A stretch of 64,000 bases of DNA from DASXMX01 sp036794395. GTDB taxonomy: Bacteria > Planctomycetota > Phycisphaerae > Tepidisphaerales > Tepidisphaeraceae. Below are positions 1 to 9,251 of the stretch, piece after piece; positions within the stretch are counted from its first letter, which is position 1, and each line of letters begins with the position of its first letter. The stretch covers positions 1 to 64,000 of the forward strand of contig DAIRGS010000001.1 of the NCBI GenBank assembly GCA_036794395.1. The letters are read 5' to 3'. Under the pieces are notes generated by a model that was not told the origin of the DNA, searched no databases, and saw only the letters and a list, made by a program, of their open reading frames with translations. The translations under genes and the position numbers were made by a program.

Positions 1-27
1 CCACATCACACATTTTGCCTCATTCCC

Positions 28-2226
28 TCATCGCCCAATCACCCCATCCAGCCCCTTGGCATCATTGACAAATCTCAGCCGCAACAGCCCATCCGCAAAG
101 TCAAAAGACCCCGCATCAAGTGGCTTACCACCCACTAGAACAGACTTAGGCGCACTTGCCATTGCCACACATACCACCGCATGACTATTGGCAATCCCCA
201 CGGCATGAAATCGAATTGATGCGTCATCCACCTTCTGATCCGTAACCCGACACGCGGCCGCTATGACCCCCTGATAGCCGCCCTTAAAAGCATCCAGATC
301 CACGAGCAATGCCTTCCGGCCCGGCGTAAGTTCGACGTGTTTCACAACCGGCAAACCTGTCTCAAACAGCGAAACAAACCGCCCGTTCATTTCGTGAGCC
401 GGCATGTCATTAACCGATTCATCCAGCCCCGCCGCCACGATATAAGGTCCACGCCGCAGAACCAGCGCGTTGGCCTGCTTCCAATCCAGCCCCACCAATG
501 CCGCGCCTTCGCGCGTCCATTTTCGAATCTGCTCGGCCCCATCCTTCTGATAGCTTAGTGCCGAAGGTGATGCAGGTTGCAACTTTACATAACCCTTGCC
601 CACGTGCGCCCACGGGCCCGCGTCGCCCGCGATGCCCAGTTCCGCAAAGAGATGTTCCATTGGCGCTTTGTACGACATCGGAGCCGCGTTCCACCAGTCG
701 TGAACGGCATTGAACGGGTCCTTTCCATCATCCACAATCAGAAGCGCGCCGCCCTGCCGCACCCACGCCGCCAGGGCCTTGTGAAATTCAGGCGTGGGCG
801 GCTTTTGCCCTTCGTATGTCAGCAGAAGTACGTGATACCGATCCAGGAATCCCGGAGAGGTTGCGTTCTCAATCTGCACGGGTTCGACCGGAATGCCATG
901 CTTAAGCAGCGGCATCGCCAGGCCATAAAAATTGCCTAAATGCTCATCCGACCCCTGCGGCCCGCCTCGTTGAAACATCATCGTGTCGGACATCAGCACG
1001 CCAACACCCTGCGTGCCGCAATACTCCCACCGATTCGCCTCAGCCGGCTGCTTCATGTCGCCCATCGCGGTGATGACCGCCTGAAGCTCCGTCTCGTAAT
1101 CGGGCGGGATCGGCTCCGTTCGCGAAGGCTGCGTCGCCGATGGATATCGCCGCATGAAAATCCGCTGCGGCCACGGCATGATCTCATACCGCCAAACCTC
1201 CGGCTGAAGCAACGAAGCCGTCAGTGTGCATTCCCAGTTTGTGCGGTAATCCACCCAGTTGTGCCGCGGGTTGTCTTCCACCGGATCATTGAGATACCAG
1301 ACCCGCCGGCCGCTGGCCCGCACCAGGTTCTGCATCACGCCATATTCGAGAAAAGCCGTGTCGAACGTGCGCTCCTTGAGCCGGCCTTCGTAAACGTTTG
1401 GAGTACGGGATGTCCCAGTCCACACTTGCGCGATGTACCCATCGCACCCCACCTGCAACAGTGAAGACTCCGGGCTGACAATCCGCCATTGCGAATAATT
1501 GATCAGCGAATGCGTCGCCACATAACACGGAATCTCGCGCCCGTGCGCCTTGGCATACTGATGCACCGCGTCAAACACCTGCGATAACGCCCGGCGATAC
1601 AAATAGTATTTGAGCTTCGACGCACGATACTGCGCATCGGGAGAAGAATCCGGCGCCAGCCACTCGTCCCCGTAGTATGTCTTCCACTCGCGCTTGAAGT
1701 TTGCTTCCCACCCCGCATCCACCCAGAACTCCGGCTCCTCCAGACACACCGCCACCGCCCCCGCATCCAGCGTCTTGAGAACGCCCTCGGCCAGATACTT
1801 CCCGTAACTCTCGCCCGGCGAAATGTAGGGCACATCCCGCCCGTGGGCCCGAAGCGATCCGTCCTTCCGTTGCTGCGACTGATCGACATGATCCGTCCCA
1901 TCCCACCGGCCATGGATGTAATCCTGATACCCGCCCCACGCGACCCCCGTCATGATGTGCGTTCGATACCCGTGGCTTTTCCAGTCCTCCATCCGAGCGG
2001 GGAATGCGCGCCCAATCCCATACACCAGCGCCACATCCGCATTCAGTTCAACCCGCGGCGACCACGGGGCCGACGTTTGGAAAGATAAGCGTTCATCTTC
2101 AATAGGCCGATCGACGATGGCATTCTGACCAGCCGCCCAATCCGCCATACAAAACGCCGCGAACAATCCCAGTCCCACAGTGATCTTCATACCCGCGATA
2201 CCGGCAAATGGATTTTTCTGTTGCAT
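28..2226 (-). CDS. Secreted glycoside-hydrolase-like protein of unknown substrate
   Basis: A 732-residue protein. The N-terminus has a hydrophobic signal-like segment (residues about 13-33, ending near AAGQ), so export is likely; an alternative start at 2190 would give a tighter signal peptide. Residues about 55-370 read like a TIM-barrel carbohydrate-active enzyme, with many Trp/Tyr and a CLEEPEFW stretch that could carry an acidic catalytic residue. Residues about 390-560 resemble the glutamine-amidotransferase-like domain found in beta-galactosidase trimerisation regions (LLLTYEGQKP, GGALLIVDDG). I do not recognise a named family, so a substrate cannot be given. It is divergent from the BlaI-type repressor gene, and the shared 57-bp spacer holds a palindrome, so it may be under that repressor's control. 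Confidence 0.6.
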   Translation of the reverse strand: MQQKNPFAGIAGMKITVGLGLFAAFCMADWAAGQNAIVDRPIEDERLSFQTSAPWSPRVELNADVALVYGIGRAFPARMEDWKSHGYRTHIMTGVAWGGYQDYIHGRWDGTDHVDQSQQRKDGSLRAHGRDVPYISPGESYGKYLAEGVLKTLDAGAVAVCLEEPEFWVDAGWEANFKREWKTYYGDEWLAPDSSPDAQYRASKLKYYLYRRALSQVFDAVHQYAKAHGREIPCYVATHSLINYSQWRIVSPESSLLQVGCDGYIAQVWTGTSRTPNVYEGRLKERTFDTAFLEYGVMQNLVRASGRRVWYLNDPVEDNPRHNWVDYRTNWECTLTASLLQPEVWRYEIMPWPQRIFMRRYPSATQPSRTEPIPPDYETELQAVITAMGDMKQPAEANRWEYCGTQGVGVLMSDTMMFQRGGPQGSDEHLGNFYGLAMPLLKHGIPVEPVQIENATSPGFLDRYHVLLLTYEGQKPPTPEFHKALAAWVRQGGALLIVDDGKDPFNAVHDWWNAAPMSYKAPMEHLFAELGIAGDAGPWAHVGKGYVKLQPASPSALSYQKDGAEQIRKWTREGAALVGLDWKQANALVLRRGPYIVAAGLDESVNDMPAHEMNGRFVSLFETGLPVVKHVELTPGRKALLVDLDAFKGGYQGVIAAACRVTDQKVDDASIRFHAVGIANSHAVVCVAMASAPKSVLVGGKPLDAGSFDFADGLLRLRFVNDAKGLDGVIGR

Positions 2227-2248
2227 TGGCCCGAAGATTAGCCGTAGA

Positions 2249-2266
2249 CTTCTAATTCATTAGAAG
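2249..2266. promoter_or_regulatory. Palindromic operator, probable BlaI-type site
   Basis: The sequence CTTCTAAT-TC-ATTAGAAG is a perfect 8-bp inverted repeat with a 2-base centre. It lies 17 bases before the repressor ATG and 22 bases before the divergent start at 2226. BlaI/MecI/CopY repressors bind AT-rich dyads and normally repress their own operon, so autoregulation and control of the divergent gene is the natural reading; the binding itself is inferred. Confidence 0.6.
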
Positions 2267-2283
2267 ACTCTTGGAGCCCAGCC

Positions 2284-2679
2284 ATGTCCAGGCCCCCTTC
2301 GTCCCATCCGACTGAACTCGAGCTGGAAATCCTCAAGATCGTTTGGCGCGATGGCCCCTCAACTGTTCGCCAGGTTCGCGATGCGCTTGAGGCGCTGGGA
2401 CGAAAGCTCGCGCATACTTCTGTCATCACCATGATGAATATCATGGTCGACAAGGACTATCTGAAGCGCGCCCGCAAGGGCTCCGGATTCATGTACACGG
2501 CAAAAGTGGCGCGCGGAGCAACGCTCGGGCGCATGCTGCGCGACGTCGTGGACCGCGCTTTTGGCGGCTCCGGGGCTGCCGCGATGCTCAATCTCCTGGA
2601 GACAAGCGACGTTTCGCAAGAGGAGCTCGATCAACTGCGCCAGCTCATCGCCCGGAAATCAAAGGAGCAACGACCATGA
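2284..2679 (+). CDS. BlaI/MecI/CopY family transcriptional repressor
   Basis: A 131-residue protein of usual family length. The N-terminal winged helix reads PTELELEILKIVWRDGP, then STVRQVRDAL and TSVITMMNIMVDKDYLKR, the standard BlaI recognition-helix region. The C-terminal third (EELDQLRQLIARKS) is the dimerisation helix region. GGAG at 2273-2276 sits 7 bases before the ATG. The stop overlaps the start of the next gene (ATGA at 2676-2679), so the two are translationally coupled, as in classical blaI-blaR1 and mecI-mecR1 pairs. In those systems the repressor is removed by proteolysis triggered by the membrane peptidase. In planctomycetes such pairs are common and are not necessarily about beta-lactams; the inducing signal here is unknown. 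Confidence 0.9.
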   Translation: MSRPPSSHPTELELEILKIVWRDGPSTVRQVRDALEALGRKLAHTSVITMMNIMVDKDYLKRARKGSGFMYTAKVARGATLGRMLRDVVDRAFGGSGAAAMLNLLETSDVSQEELDQLRQLIARKSKEQRP

Positions 2680-5264
2680 AGTGGCTCACCCATATCCACC
2701 CTGATCCGGCGATTTACCTTCGCATCGTCTGGGCACTGGCACACTTCCTTTGGCAGGGAACTTTTGTCGCCGCGATTGTTTGGATGGCCGAGCCGTGGCT
2801 GAATGGTCGATCCGCCAGGTTGAGATACAAAGTTTATTTCGTCTCGCTGTTGATGCTGGCAATGCTTCCGGTCATCAATTTCATGCTCCTCTCGCGCGCT
2901 CAAATACCAGCACGCGAAACGACTGCCCCCGTCGTAGCGAATTTGAACCAATCAAAACTCGCCGCACCGGTCGGAACCGAATCAGATCAACGAACAACAG
3001 AGATCCAGTCCGTGTCAATTCCTCAAGCCGACTTGTCACCGGCAACCAGTTCCGAATCCCCGCTCAATCGCTTGACCCGCGCTGCCCCGTGGGCGGTGGC
3101 CGCGTATGGGGCGGGAGTTCTGCTCATGCTCGTCCGACTCGGGCTCGCGGTGCTTGCCGGCCGATCACTATGCCGATCCGCGATTTCACCCGATGCTCGC
3201 ATGCTCGAGATATTCGAGCGAATCGCGCTTCGCATGCGCATGAAAGCCGTTCCCACATTGGGCTTTTGCACGCGGCTGGCTACGCCGTCGGTCGTTGGAA
3301 TCTTCGGCTCAATGGTGCTCTTTCCTGTCTCAGTCGCCTCAGAGTTGTCTGTATCGCAACTCGAGGCGATTCTCGCCCACGAACTGGCACATATCCGCCG
3401 GTGGGATGTGATCGCAAACATCGTCCAGCGGATCATCAAGGCGTTCCTGTTCTTTCATCCCGCAGTGTGGTTCCTTTCAAATCGTATTCGCGTCGAGCGC
3501 GAGAATTGCTGTGACGATCTGGTCCTGGCGCTTGGCGCGGAAAAATCCGATTATGCTGACGCACTGGTGCGCGTGGCGCAATTGGCATTCACCCCATCGG
3601 CATCGCTTGCGGGCCTGGCGGCCACCGGTTCGCGATCACGGTTGCGCCGAAGAATTCTGCGCATCATGGGGAATAATGGTCACTACTCCACAGTTCTTCC
3701 CCGCGGCGGATTGGCGTTCGTGGCCGTGCTCCTGCTTCTTGCGCTGTCCGCAATTCAAATCAACGCCCCCGCGCTTAGAGCCCACGGCCAGGCTCAATTA
3801 AAGCCCGCCTCAACTCTGCCTGCGTCGATGCCAATATCGCAAAACATCACGTTGCAGGAATCCGACGCGGCCCGCCCGATCCGGATGTCCAAGGGGGACA
3901 ACCTCATCGTCACGCTTGAAGAAGTTAAATCAGTGAATCAATGGATCTGGCGCGATGCGGCGAATGAGGGATTCACACTCATCGAACAGAATATTACGCC
4001 AAGGCCAGGATCAAACCTTCAGGCACATCAGTTTCGCTTCATCGTTACCGGCGCCACCAAGGGTAAGCTCGCGCTGCAACTTCGAATGCTTGCCCACGCG
4101 ACAACACGTCCGCTCATTGACATGCCGACAGACGCGCAGATTGATGCTGAACAACTGCGGCTGGAAGTAATGATCCTCGCACGGGCGCCAAGAAACGAGG
4201 CCACTGGGGAAATCCTGTTTAAGGATGCAGTCAATGCTGAAATCGCCAGGAGGTATGTGCAGCTTCCAGCGTTGATGCGCGCCAACGTTCGGGAGAAAAA
4301 CCGCCAATACCTCAAATCCGTTCAGCGGATCGTTGTTTTTGAAATCGACTCGGATCCGAATGACGCAACCGCGCGCGGGTTGAAGTGGCTCTCCAACCAC
4401 GTCGGCCCGGACGGGACCGTTTCGTCCGCCTCCAAAGGCAATGACTCGGGTGTCGCCATCCCGTCATTTGCAGGGCTCGCATTCCTTGCGGCTGGGAGTA
4501 GCACGGAAAACGGCCCATATGCCAAACAGCTCAAAGAAATCACCCAGTACGTAATTTCCCAACAGCAACCGTCTGGCCTCCTGCAAGCGAAGACGCCAAG
4601 TGGGCCGCCGATGTATGAGCATGGGTATGCGTTGTTATTCCTCGCCGAATCGTACATGAAGCATCCGGATGCATCCGTGCGGCAAGCGATGACCAAAGCA
4701 ATCGCGTTGACCGAAAAGAACGCCAATCCGCAGGGCGGATGGCGCTATACGCCTCAACCCTTGGATGCCGACATTTCCGTCACGGCGTGCCAGCTCAACG
4801 CGCTGCTGGCCGCCAAGGCCGCCGGGCTTGAGGTCAATCCAAACATAGTCGCCAAGGCAATCGAATACGTGCGAAGCTGCCAGAATCCCGATGGGGGATT
4901 TTCGTACATGGCGCGCCAGCAGGGCGGCGGGAGCAGCGGCTGGCCGCGATCCGCGGCGGCGGTGGCGGTTCTAATCCACGGAGACACGCGCCTCGTGGAC
5001 GATGCACTGGTTCGCGGCATCCGCTACGCCAGCGAGACGGCGATGGCGCCGCGCACTCACTATTTCTATGGAATGTACTACACCAGCCAATGGATCACCG
5101 CTGCCGCACGCGACGCGAAAACTGCCGAAGCAATGAAGACTGCAATCCTTTCCGCCCAATGCCCAGATGGTTCATGGACAGGCGAAATCTCCGACGAATA
5201 CGCGACTGCCAACGCCCTGCTCGTCCTGCAATCCCGCGACGCCCGGCTGTGGATTTTCCGATGA
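2676..5264 (+). CDS. M56 (BlaR1-like) membrane peptidase fused to an alpha/alpha-toroid domain
   Basis: An 862-residue membrane protein. Residues 1-75 and 136-165 hold transmembrane helices. The M56 zinc site is HELAH at 235-239, with Glu276 in RENCCDD as probable third ligand; a further helix lies at about 342-362. Residues about 400-500 (GDNLIVTLEE, NQWIW, HQFRFIVTGATKGKLALQL) look like a chagasin-type (I42) immunoglobulin-like fold, a weak call. Residues about 565-862 are repeats of the prenyltransferase/squalene-cyclase toroid type, with QGGWRYTP, NPDGGFSYM and CPDGSWTG turns. In BlaR1 the C-terminal sensor is a penicillin-binding domain; here it is replaced. Signal sensing outside the membrane and cleavage of the upstream repressor is inferred from the family and the ATGA overlap. 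Confidence 0.8.
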   Translation: MKWLTHIHPDPAIYLRIVWALAHFLWQGTFVAAIVWMAEPWLNGRSARLRYKVYFVSLLMLAMLPVINFMLLSRAQIPARETTAPVVANLNQSKLAAPVGTESDQRTTEIQSVSIPQADLSPATSSESPLNRLTRAAPWAVAAYGAGVLLMLVRLGLAVLAGRSLCRSAISPDARMLEIFERIALRMRMKAVPTLGFCTRLATPSVVGIFGSMVLFPVSVASELSVSQLEAILAHELAHIRRWDVIANIVQRIIKAFLFFHPAVWFLSNRIRVERENCCDDLVLALGAEKSDYADALVRVAQLAFTPSASLAGLAATGSRSRLRRRILRIMGNNGHYSTVLPRGGLAFVAVLLLLALSAIQINAPALRAHGQAQLKPASTLPASMPISQNITLQESDAARPIRMSKGDNLIVTLEEVKSVNQWIWRDAANEGFTLIEQNITPRPGSNLQAHQFRFIVTGATKGKLALQLRMLAHATTRPLIDMPTDAQIDAEQLRLEVMILARAPRNEATGEILFKDAVNAEIARRYVQLPALMRANVREKNRQYLKSVQRIVVFEIDSDPNDATARGLKWLSNHVGPDGTVSSASKGNDSGVAIPSFAGLAFLAAGSSTENGPYAKQLKEITQYVISQQQPSGLLQAKTPSGPPMYEHGYALLFLAESYMKHPDASVRQAMTKAIALTEKNANPQGGWRYTPQPLDADISVTACQLNALLAAKAAGLEVNPNIVAKAIEYVRSCQNPDGGFSYMARQQGGGSSGWPRSAAAVAVLIHGDTRLVDDALVRGIRYASETAMAPRTHYFYGMYYTSQWITAAARDAKTAEAMKTAILSAQCPDGSWTGEISDEYATANALLVLQSRDARLWIFR

Positions 5265-5338
5265 CGCCTCTCACGTAGCAACGCACCGCCGCCCGATGCG
5301 TACGTTGGATTAGTTCAACGCTTCGGCATCGGAGGACC

Positions 5339-6682
5339 ATGTTTCCGCGCCACGACCCGCCAACGCGTCGTCAAATCCTTTCAACAACACTCGCGGGGGC
5401 AGCGTCCATGTCGGCGACCCGGATTCTACGCGGCATCCCAACCGGTTATTCGGCTAACGAAAAACTCAACGTCGCCCAAATCGGCGTCACTGGAAAAGGT
5501 GCGGCCGACCTCAAAGGCGTCACCGAGGCCGGCGGCAATATCGTCGCCCTGTGCGACTTCGACGAGCATCATCTCGCCACCGCCGCCCGGCAATTCACCA
5601 GGGCAAAACAGCACGCCGACTTCCGCAAAATGCTGGATTCGCAGAAGGATATCGACGCGGTCGTGGTAACGATTCCCGATCATCAGCATGCCGTCGCCGC
5701 GATGGCCGCCATGATGCGCGGCAAGCATGTTTACTGTCAGAAGCCGCTCACCCACGACATATACGAAGCGCGCGTCCTTCGCGATGCGGCCCGGAAATAC
5801 AAAGTCGCTACACAGATGGGCAATCAGGGGCACGCCAATGAGCCGCTCCGAACACAAGTCGATTGGATCAGGGCTGGCGTATTGGGCCAGGTACACGATG
5901 TCCATCTCTGGACAAACCGGCCCATCTGGCCCCAGGGCGCCGACCGCCCCACCGACACACCGCCCGTTCCGACAGGATTGGATTGGGATCTCTGGCTCGG
6001 CACTGCCCCGCAGCGTCCGTACAGCCCCGCCTATCACCCGTTCAAATGGCGCGGTTTCTGGGATTTCGGCACCGGCGCGCTGGGCGACATGGGCTGTCAC
6101 ATCATCGACATCCCCTTCTGGGCGCTCGATCTGGGCGGCAACTGCACAGTCGAAGCCGAGAGCGGCGGACAAACTCTCGAGTCCGGGCCCAAGTGGTCAA
6201 TCGTCACCTGGCGATTCCCCGCTCGCGGCAAACTCGTTCCCCTGGTTATGAAGTGGTACGACGGCGGAAAGCTGCCTATTCAACCCGCGGGCATGAGCGA
6301 TGAAGCATGGAACGATGCCAAAGAAGGCGGCGTGATCTTCATCGGCGACAAAGGCGTGATGGCGGGTAGCCGGGCGAAGATGCCAAATGTCCTGGGCGAG
6401 TATGGCAAAGATCTAAAGCCCCCGGATCGAACGATTCCTACATCCCCCGGGCATTATGTCGAATGGCTGGAGGCCTGCAAAGGCGGTCCTGCCGCCGGGA
6501 CAAATTTTGACTACGCGACCCCACTCACCGAAACCGTCCTGCTCGGCAATCTTGCAATTCGCGTCGGGAAGCCCATCGCATGGGATTCAGCACACATGAA
6601 GGTAACCAACCACCCAGAGGCGAATGCATTGATTCGCCGGGAATATCGAAAGGGTTGGGGGTTGGATGCGATTGAAGCCTGA
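5339..6682 (+). CDS. Gfo/Idh/MocA family oxidoreductase, Tat-type leader
   Basis: A 447-residue NAD(P)-dependent oxidoreductase-type protein. A twin-arginine leader (TRRQILSTTLAGAA) starts near residue 9, so it is likely exported folded. The Rossmann part covers about 40-165 (IGVTGKGAADL, VVVTIPDHQHAVAA), with the family Lys in CQKPLTHDIYEAR, where the usual EKP is QKP. The rest is the C-terminal substrate domain. Planctomycetes carry many such secreted paralogues with undefined sugar or polyol substrates. GGAGG lies only 3 bases before the ATG, so the true start could be slightly downstream. The 3' end overlaps the DoxX gene by 17 bases. Confidence 0.88.
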   Translation: MFPRHDPPTRRQILSTTLAGAASMSATRILRGIPTGYSANEKLNVAQIGVTGKGAADLKGVTEAGGNIVALCDFDEHHLATAARQFTRAKQHADFRKMLDSQKDIDAVVVTIPDHQHAVAAMAAMMRGKHVYCQKPLTHDIYEARVLRDAARKYKVATQMGNQGHANEPLRTQVDWIRAGVLGQVHDVHLWTNRPIWPQGADRPTDTPPVPTGLDWDLWLGTAPQRPYSPAYHPFKWRGFWDFGTGALGDMGCHIIDIPFWALDLGGNCTVEAESGGQTLESGPKWSIVTWRFPARGKLVPLVMKWYDGGKLPIQPAGMSDEAWNDAKEGGVIFIGDKGVMAGSRAKMPNVLGEYGKDLKPPDRTIPTSPGHYVEWLEACKGGPAAGTNFDYATPLTETVLLGNLAIRVGKPIAWDSAHMKVTNHPEANALIRREYRKGWGLDAIEA

Positions 6683-7115
6683 AGGCCACGACCCATTAGT
6701 CGAGCTCTGGCGAACCGGGTTGCGTATCATCGCGGCCCTCGGTTTCATCGCGGCCGGGATCAATCATTTCGCCAAGCCCCAGTTCTATCGCGAGATTGTT
6801 CCGCCGGGCTTCCCTTCCCCCGCGGCGCTGGTCGCCATCAGTGGCTTCTTCGAGATTCTTGGAGGAATCGGATTGCTCATGCCTCCGTTGCGCCGATGGG
6901 CCGGGTGGGGGCTAATCGCGCTGTTGATTGCCGTGTTTCCCGCCAATATCTACATGGCGGTGGAACCGCAACGCTTTGCATCCATGCACATCGCCCCGTG
7001 GGTTCTCCGGGCGCGCCTGCCGCTTCAATGCGTCTTCGTCGTCTGGATCTGGTTCGTCGCAATCAATCGACGGTTACGCGCCGATGCACCTCGCATTATA
7101 AGTACGCCGACATGA
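6666..7115 (+). CDS. DoxX-family integral membrane protein
   Basis: A 149-residue protein with four predicted transmembrane helices: GLRIIAALGFIAAGINHF, a second at ALVAISGFFEILGGIGLL, a third at WGLIALLIAVFPANIYMA and a fourth near the C-terminus (QCVFVVWIWFVAI). The HF-x-P-x-F/YREIVP segment and the FEILGG motif are typical of DoxX-like proteins. Function in most members is unknown; links to redox or thiosulfate metabolism exist for a few. It starts within the preceding oxidoreductase gene and its stop overlaps the next start, so it sits in the middle of a tightly coupled three-gene unit. Confidence 0.8.
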   Translation: MRLKPEGHDPLVELWRTGLRIIAALGFIAAGINHFAKPQFYREIVPPGFPSPAALVAISGFFEILGGIGLLMPPLRRWAGWGLIALLIAVFPANIYMAVEPQRFASMHIAPWVLRARLPLQCVFVVWIWFVAINRRLRADAPRIISTPT

Positions 7116-7984
7116 TTTGTCGAACTTTCCCGCCGGCCAGTCGCGTCGCTTGTGCATCACTGCTTGCCGTGCTGTTGACCGGCTGCACTCGGTTCGAACT
7201 CTTCGACGCGACCATCCCTTCCAAGGAATATGATCGCACGCGTTCCCTGATTTATGGCGATGCGCCGCGCCAAACCCTGGACGTCTACCGCCCACACCAC
7301 GCGAAACAACCCGCGAAAGTCGTCATATTTTTCTACGGTGGCGATTGGCAGAACGGTAGCAAGGCCGACTACCGCTTCGTCGCCCAGGCGCTGACCACGC
7401 GAGGATTTATCGCGGTCCTCCCCGATTACCGGCTCTATCCATCCGTCGTCTTTCCTGCGTTCGTTGACGATGGCGCGCTCGCTACCCGCTGGGTACACGA
7501 CAACATCAAAAGCTTCGGCGGCGACCCATCGCACATCTACCTGATGGGCCACTCCGCCGGTGCGCACATCGCATCACTCCTTACGCTCGATCAGCGATAT
7601 CTCAAATCAGTCGGCCTGGATCGAAATGCGATCCGTGGCACAGCCGCCCTTTCCGGCCCGTATGACTTTGTTCCCTCGGTGGAAGACCGCGGCGCCTTCG
7701 GCATGTCCCCCAATCAAACCACCGTAAACCCCGACATGGAGCCGATCAATTTCGTCGATGGCCATGCCCCGCCCATGCTTCTGGTACAGGGTCTTAAGGA
7801 CGATGTGGTGGGCTCAGACAATACCCAAAAGCTGGCAGCAAAGATTCAAGCCTCAGGTGGAGAAGTTCAAACGATTTACTATCCCGACCGAGGCCATGCC
7901 GGCGTCGTCCAGGCATTCGCCTCCCCCTTCCGCTGGCTCGCCCCGGTGCTCAAAGACACGGCGGCTTTCTTTAACGCACATTAG
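7112..7984 (+). CDS. Lipoprotein alpha/beta hydrolase (carboxylesterase-like)
   Basis: A 290-residue protein when started at the ATG that overlaps the DoxX stop (ATGA at 7112-7115); longer in-frame starts would run antiparallel to logic, through the DoxX gene. The N-terminus is a lipoprotein signal (LLAVLLTGC), so the mature protein is probably anchored by Cys20-21 region. The fold has the oxyanion segment VVIFFYGGDW, the nucleophile elbow GHSAGAH and a late His in DRGHAGVV, giving a plausible Ser-Asp-His triad. It resembles the BD-FAE/feruloyl-esterase-like and kynurenine-formamidase-like subgroup. An extracytoplasmic ester substrate, perhaps from polysaccharide side groups, is inference only. 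Confidence 0.82.
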   Translation: MICRTFPPASRVACASLLAVLLTGCTRFELFDATIPSKEYDRTRSLIYGDAPRQTLDVYRPHHAKQPAKVVIFFYGGDWQNGSKADYRFVAQALTTRGFIAVLPDYRLYPSVVFPAFVDDGALATRWVHDNIKSFGGDPSHIYLMGHSAGAHIASLLTLDQRYLKSVGLDRNAIRGTAALSGPYDFVPSVEDRGAFGMSPNQTTVNPDMEPINFVDGHAPPMLLVQGLKDDVVGSDNTQKLAAKIQASGGEVQTIYYPDRGHAGVVQAFASPFRWLAPVLKDTAAFFNAH

Positions 7985-8051
7985 CTCGTAAGCCTGCAGA
8001 GCTTTCCCTGAGCTAGCGGACGAACCGCATTGCGGCTAAGACAACGCCTTC

Positions 8052-9191
8052 ATGGGAACCCGTCGGCGGCTGCTTTACGTGCTTCATCAATACGGGCATC
8101 TTGGCGGCGCGGAGCTTCAGACGAATCTGCTTGCCCGGCGGATGGAGGGGGCTTTTGACGTCGCTGTGGCGTGGATGGATTTGAAGGGGAAATGCGCCGT
8201 GCTGCTGAATGTTGCGGATGGGAGCGAGAGGCGGTGGGCGACGGAGCCGGTCGTGCAACTGGGTGGAGACAGTGCAGCGGCGGAGCGAACGCTGGAGCAG
8301 ATTTTGGCGGCGTTTCGGCCGGACATTGTTCACTTTCAGCAAGTTATGTATTGGCCGTTGTCGGCGATTGATATAGCGGTGGCGAGTGGGGCCAAGGTGG
8401 TGGTGAGTTTGTATGACTACATCACGATTACGCCGGACTATGCAATGATCGGGGTGGCGGATCCGCGGGAGACATTCACGGCGGCTTATGCGATTTCGCG
8501 GTTTGGCAGTGATCTAAGCGGGCTGCTTGCCGAGCGGCGGGAGCATTTTACAAAGAGCCTGGAACGGGTGAATCGAAGAGTGGTGATTTCAGATTACCTG
8601 CGGCGGGTGGTGTCGTTGGTGTATCCGATGGATTTTCAGGTGATCGAGCCGGGGATAGAGCCGTTTGAGCCGGCTGCTAGAGCGCCTGGCGGAGGCGCGG
8701 TGCGGTTTGGGTTTTTGGGGTCTTTCATTCGGACGAAGGGGCTGGCGACGTTGACCGAGGCATTTGTGAAACTGAGGCAGCGCCACCCTGCCGCCGAGCT
8801 GCGGATTTATGGCGGGCCGGTACCTCGGGGGGCGCCGCCGGCAGGGATGTACATGTTGGGGCCGTACGGAGCAACGGACTTGTCACGGATTTTTAGTGAG
8901 TTTGATGTGGGGGTGATTCCGTCGATTTTTGCCGAGACGTATTCGATTGTGTTATCGGAGATGTGGAACGCGGGCGTGCCGCCGGTGGTTTCGAATATTG
9001 GGGCGATGGGTGAGCGACTAAGCGATGGGGTGAATGGCAGATTGGTACCGCCGGGCGATTCAGATGCGCTGGCGGCGGCGATGGCGTGGTTCATTGAAAA
9101 CAATTCATGGAAATCGTGGAAACTGCCTGCGCCGCGAACAGCCGATGAAATGGCCGGGGATCATGAGGCGATGTACGAATCGCTTGCATAG
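8052..9191 (+). CDS. GT4-type glycosyltransferase
   Basis: A 379-residue GT-B glycosyltransferase. The N-terminal domain opens with RLLYVLHQYGHLGGAELQTNLLARRM, the donor-loop pattern of family 4. The C-terminal domain has RFGFLGSFIRTKGLATLTEAF and the acidic motif around FAETYSIVLSEMWNAGVPPVVS (E-x7-E region, nucleotide-sugar binding), followed by GVNGRLVPPGD. It should transfer a sugar from a nucleotide donor to a glycan or lipid acceptor in the cytoplasm. No convincing ribosome binding site precedes the ATG. The coding strand here and in the next gene is markedly G-rich compared with the C-rich genes before it, which hints at a different history for 8.0-10.0 kb. Confidence 0.85.
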   Translation: MGTRRRLLYVLHQYGHLGGAELQTNLLARRMEGAFDVAVAWMDLKGKCAVLLNVADGSERRWATEPVVQLGGDSAAAERTLEQILAAFRPDIVHFQQVMYWPLSAIDIAVASGAKVVVSLYDYITITPDYAMIGVADPRETFTAAYAISRFGSDLSGLLAERREHFTKSLERVNRRVVISDYLRRVVSLVYPMDFQVIEPGIEPFEPAARAPGGGAVRFGFLGSFIRTKGLATLTEAFVKLRQRHPAAELRIYGGPVPRGAPPAGMYMLGPYGATDLSRIFSEFDVGVIPSIFAETYSIVLSEMWNAGVPPVVSNIGAMGERLSDGVNGRLVPPGDSDALAAAMAWFIENNSWKSWKLPAPRTADEMAGDHEAMYESLA

Positions 9192-9251
9192 AACTTTTGT
9201 GAGAATGCGAGGCGGGTATCTCGATTCTGATCTATAGCGAAGGGAGTAAGC

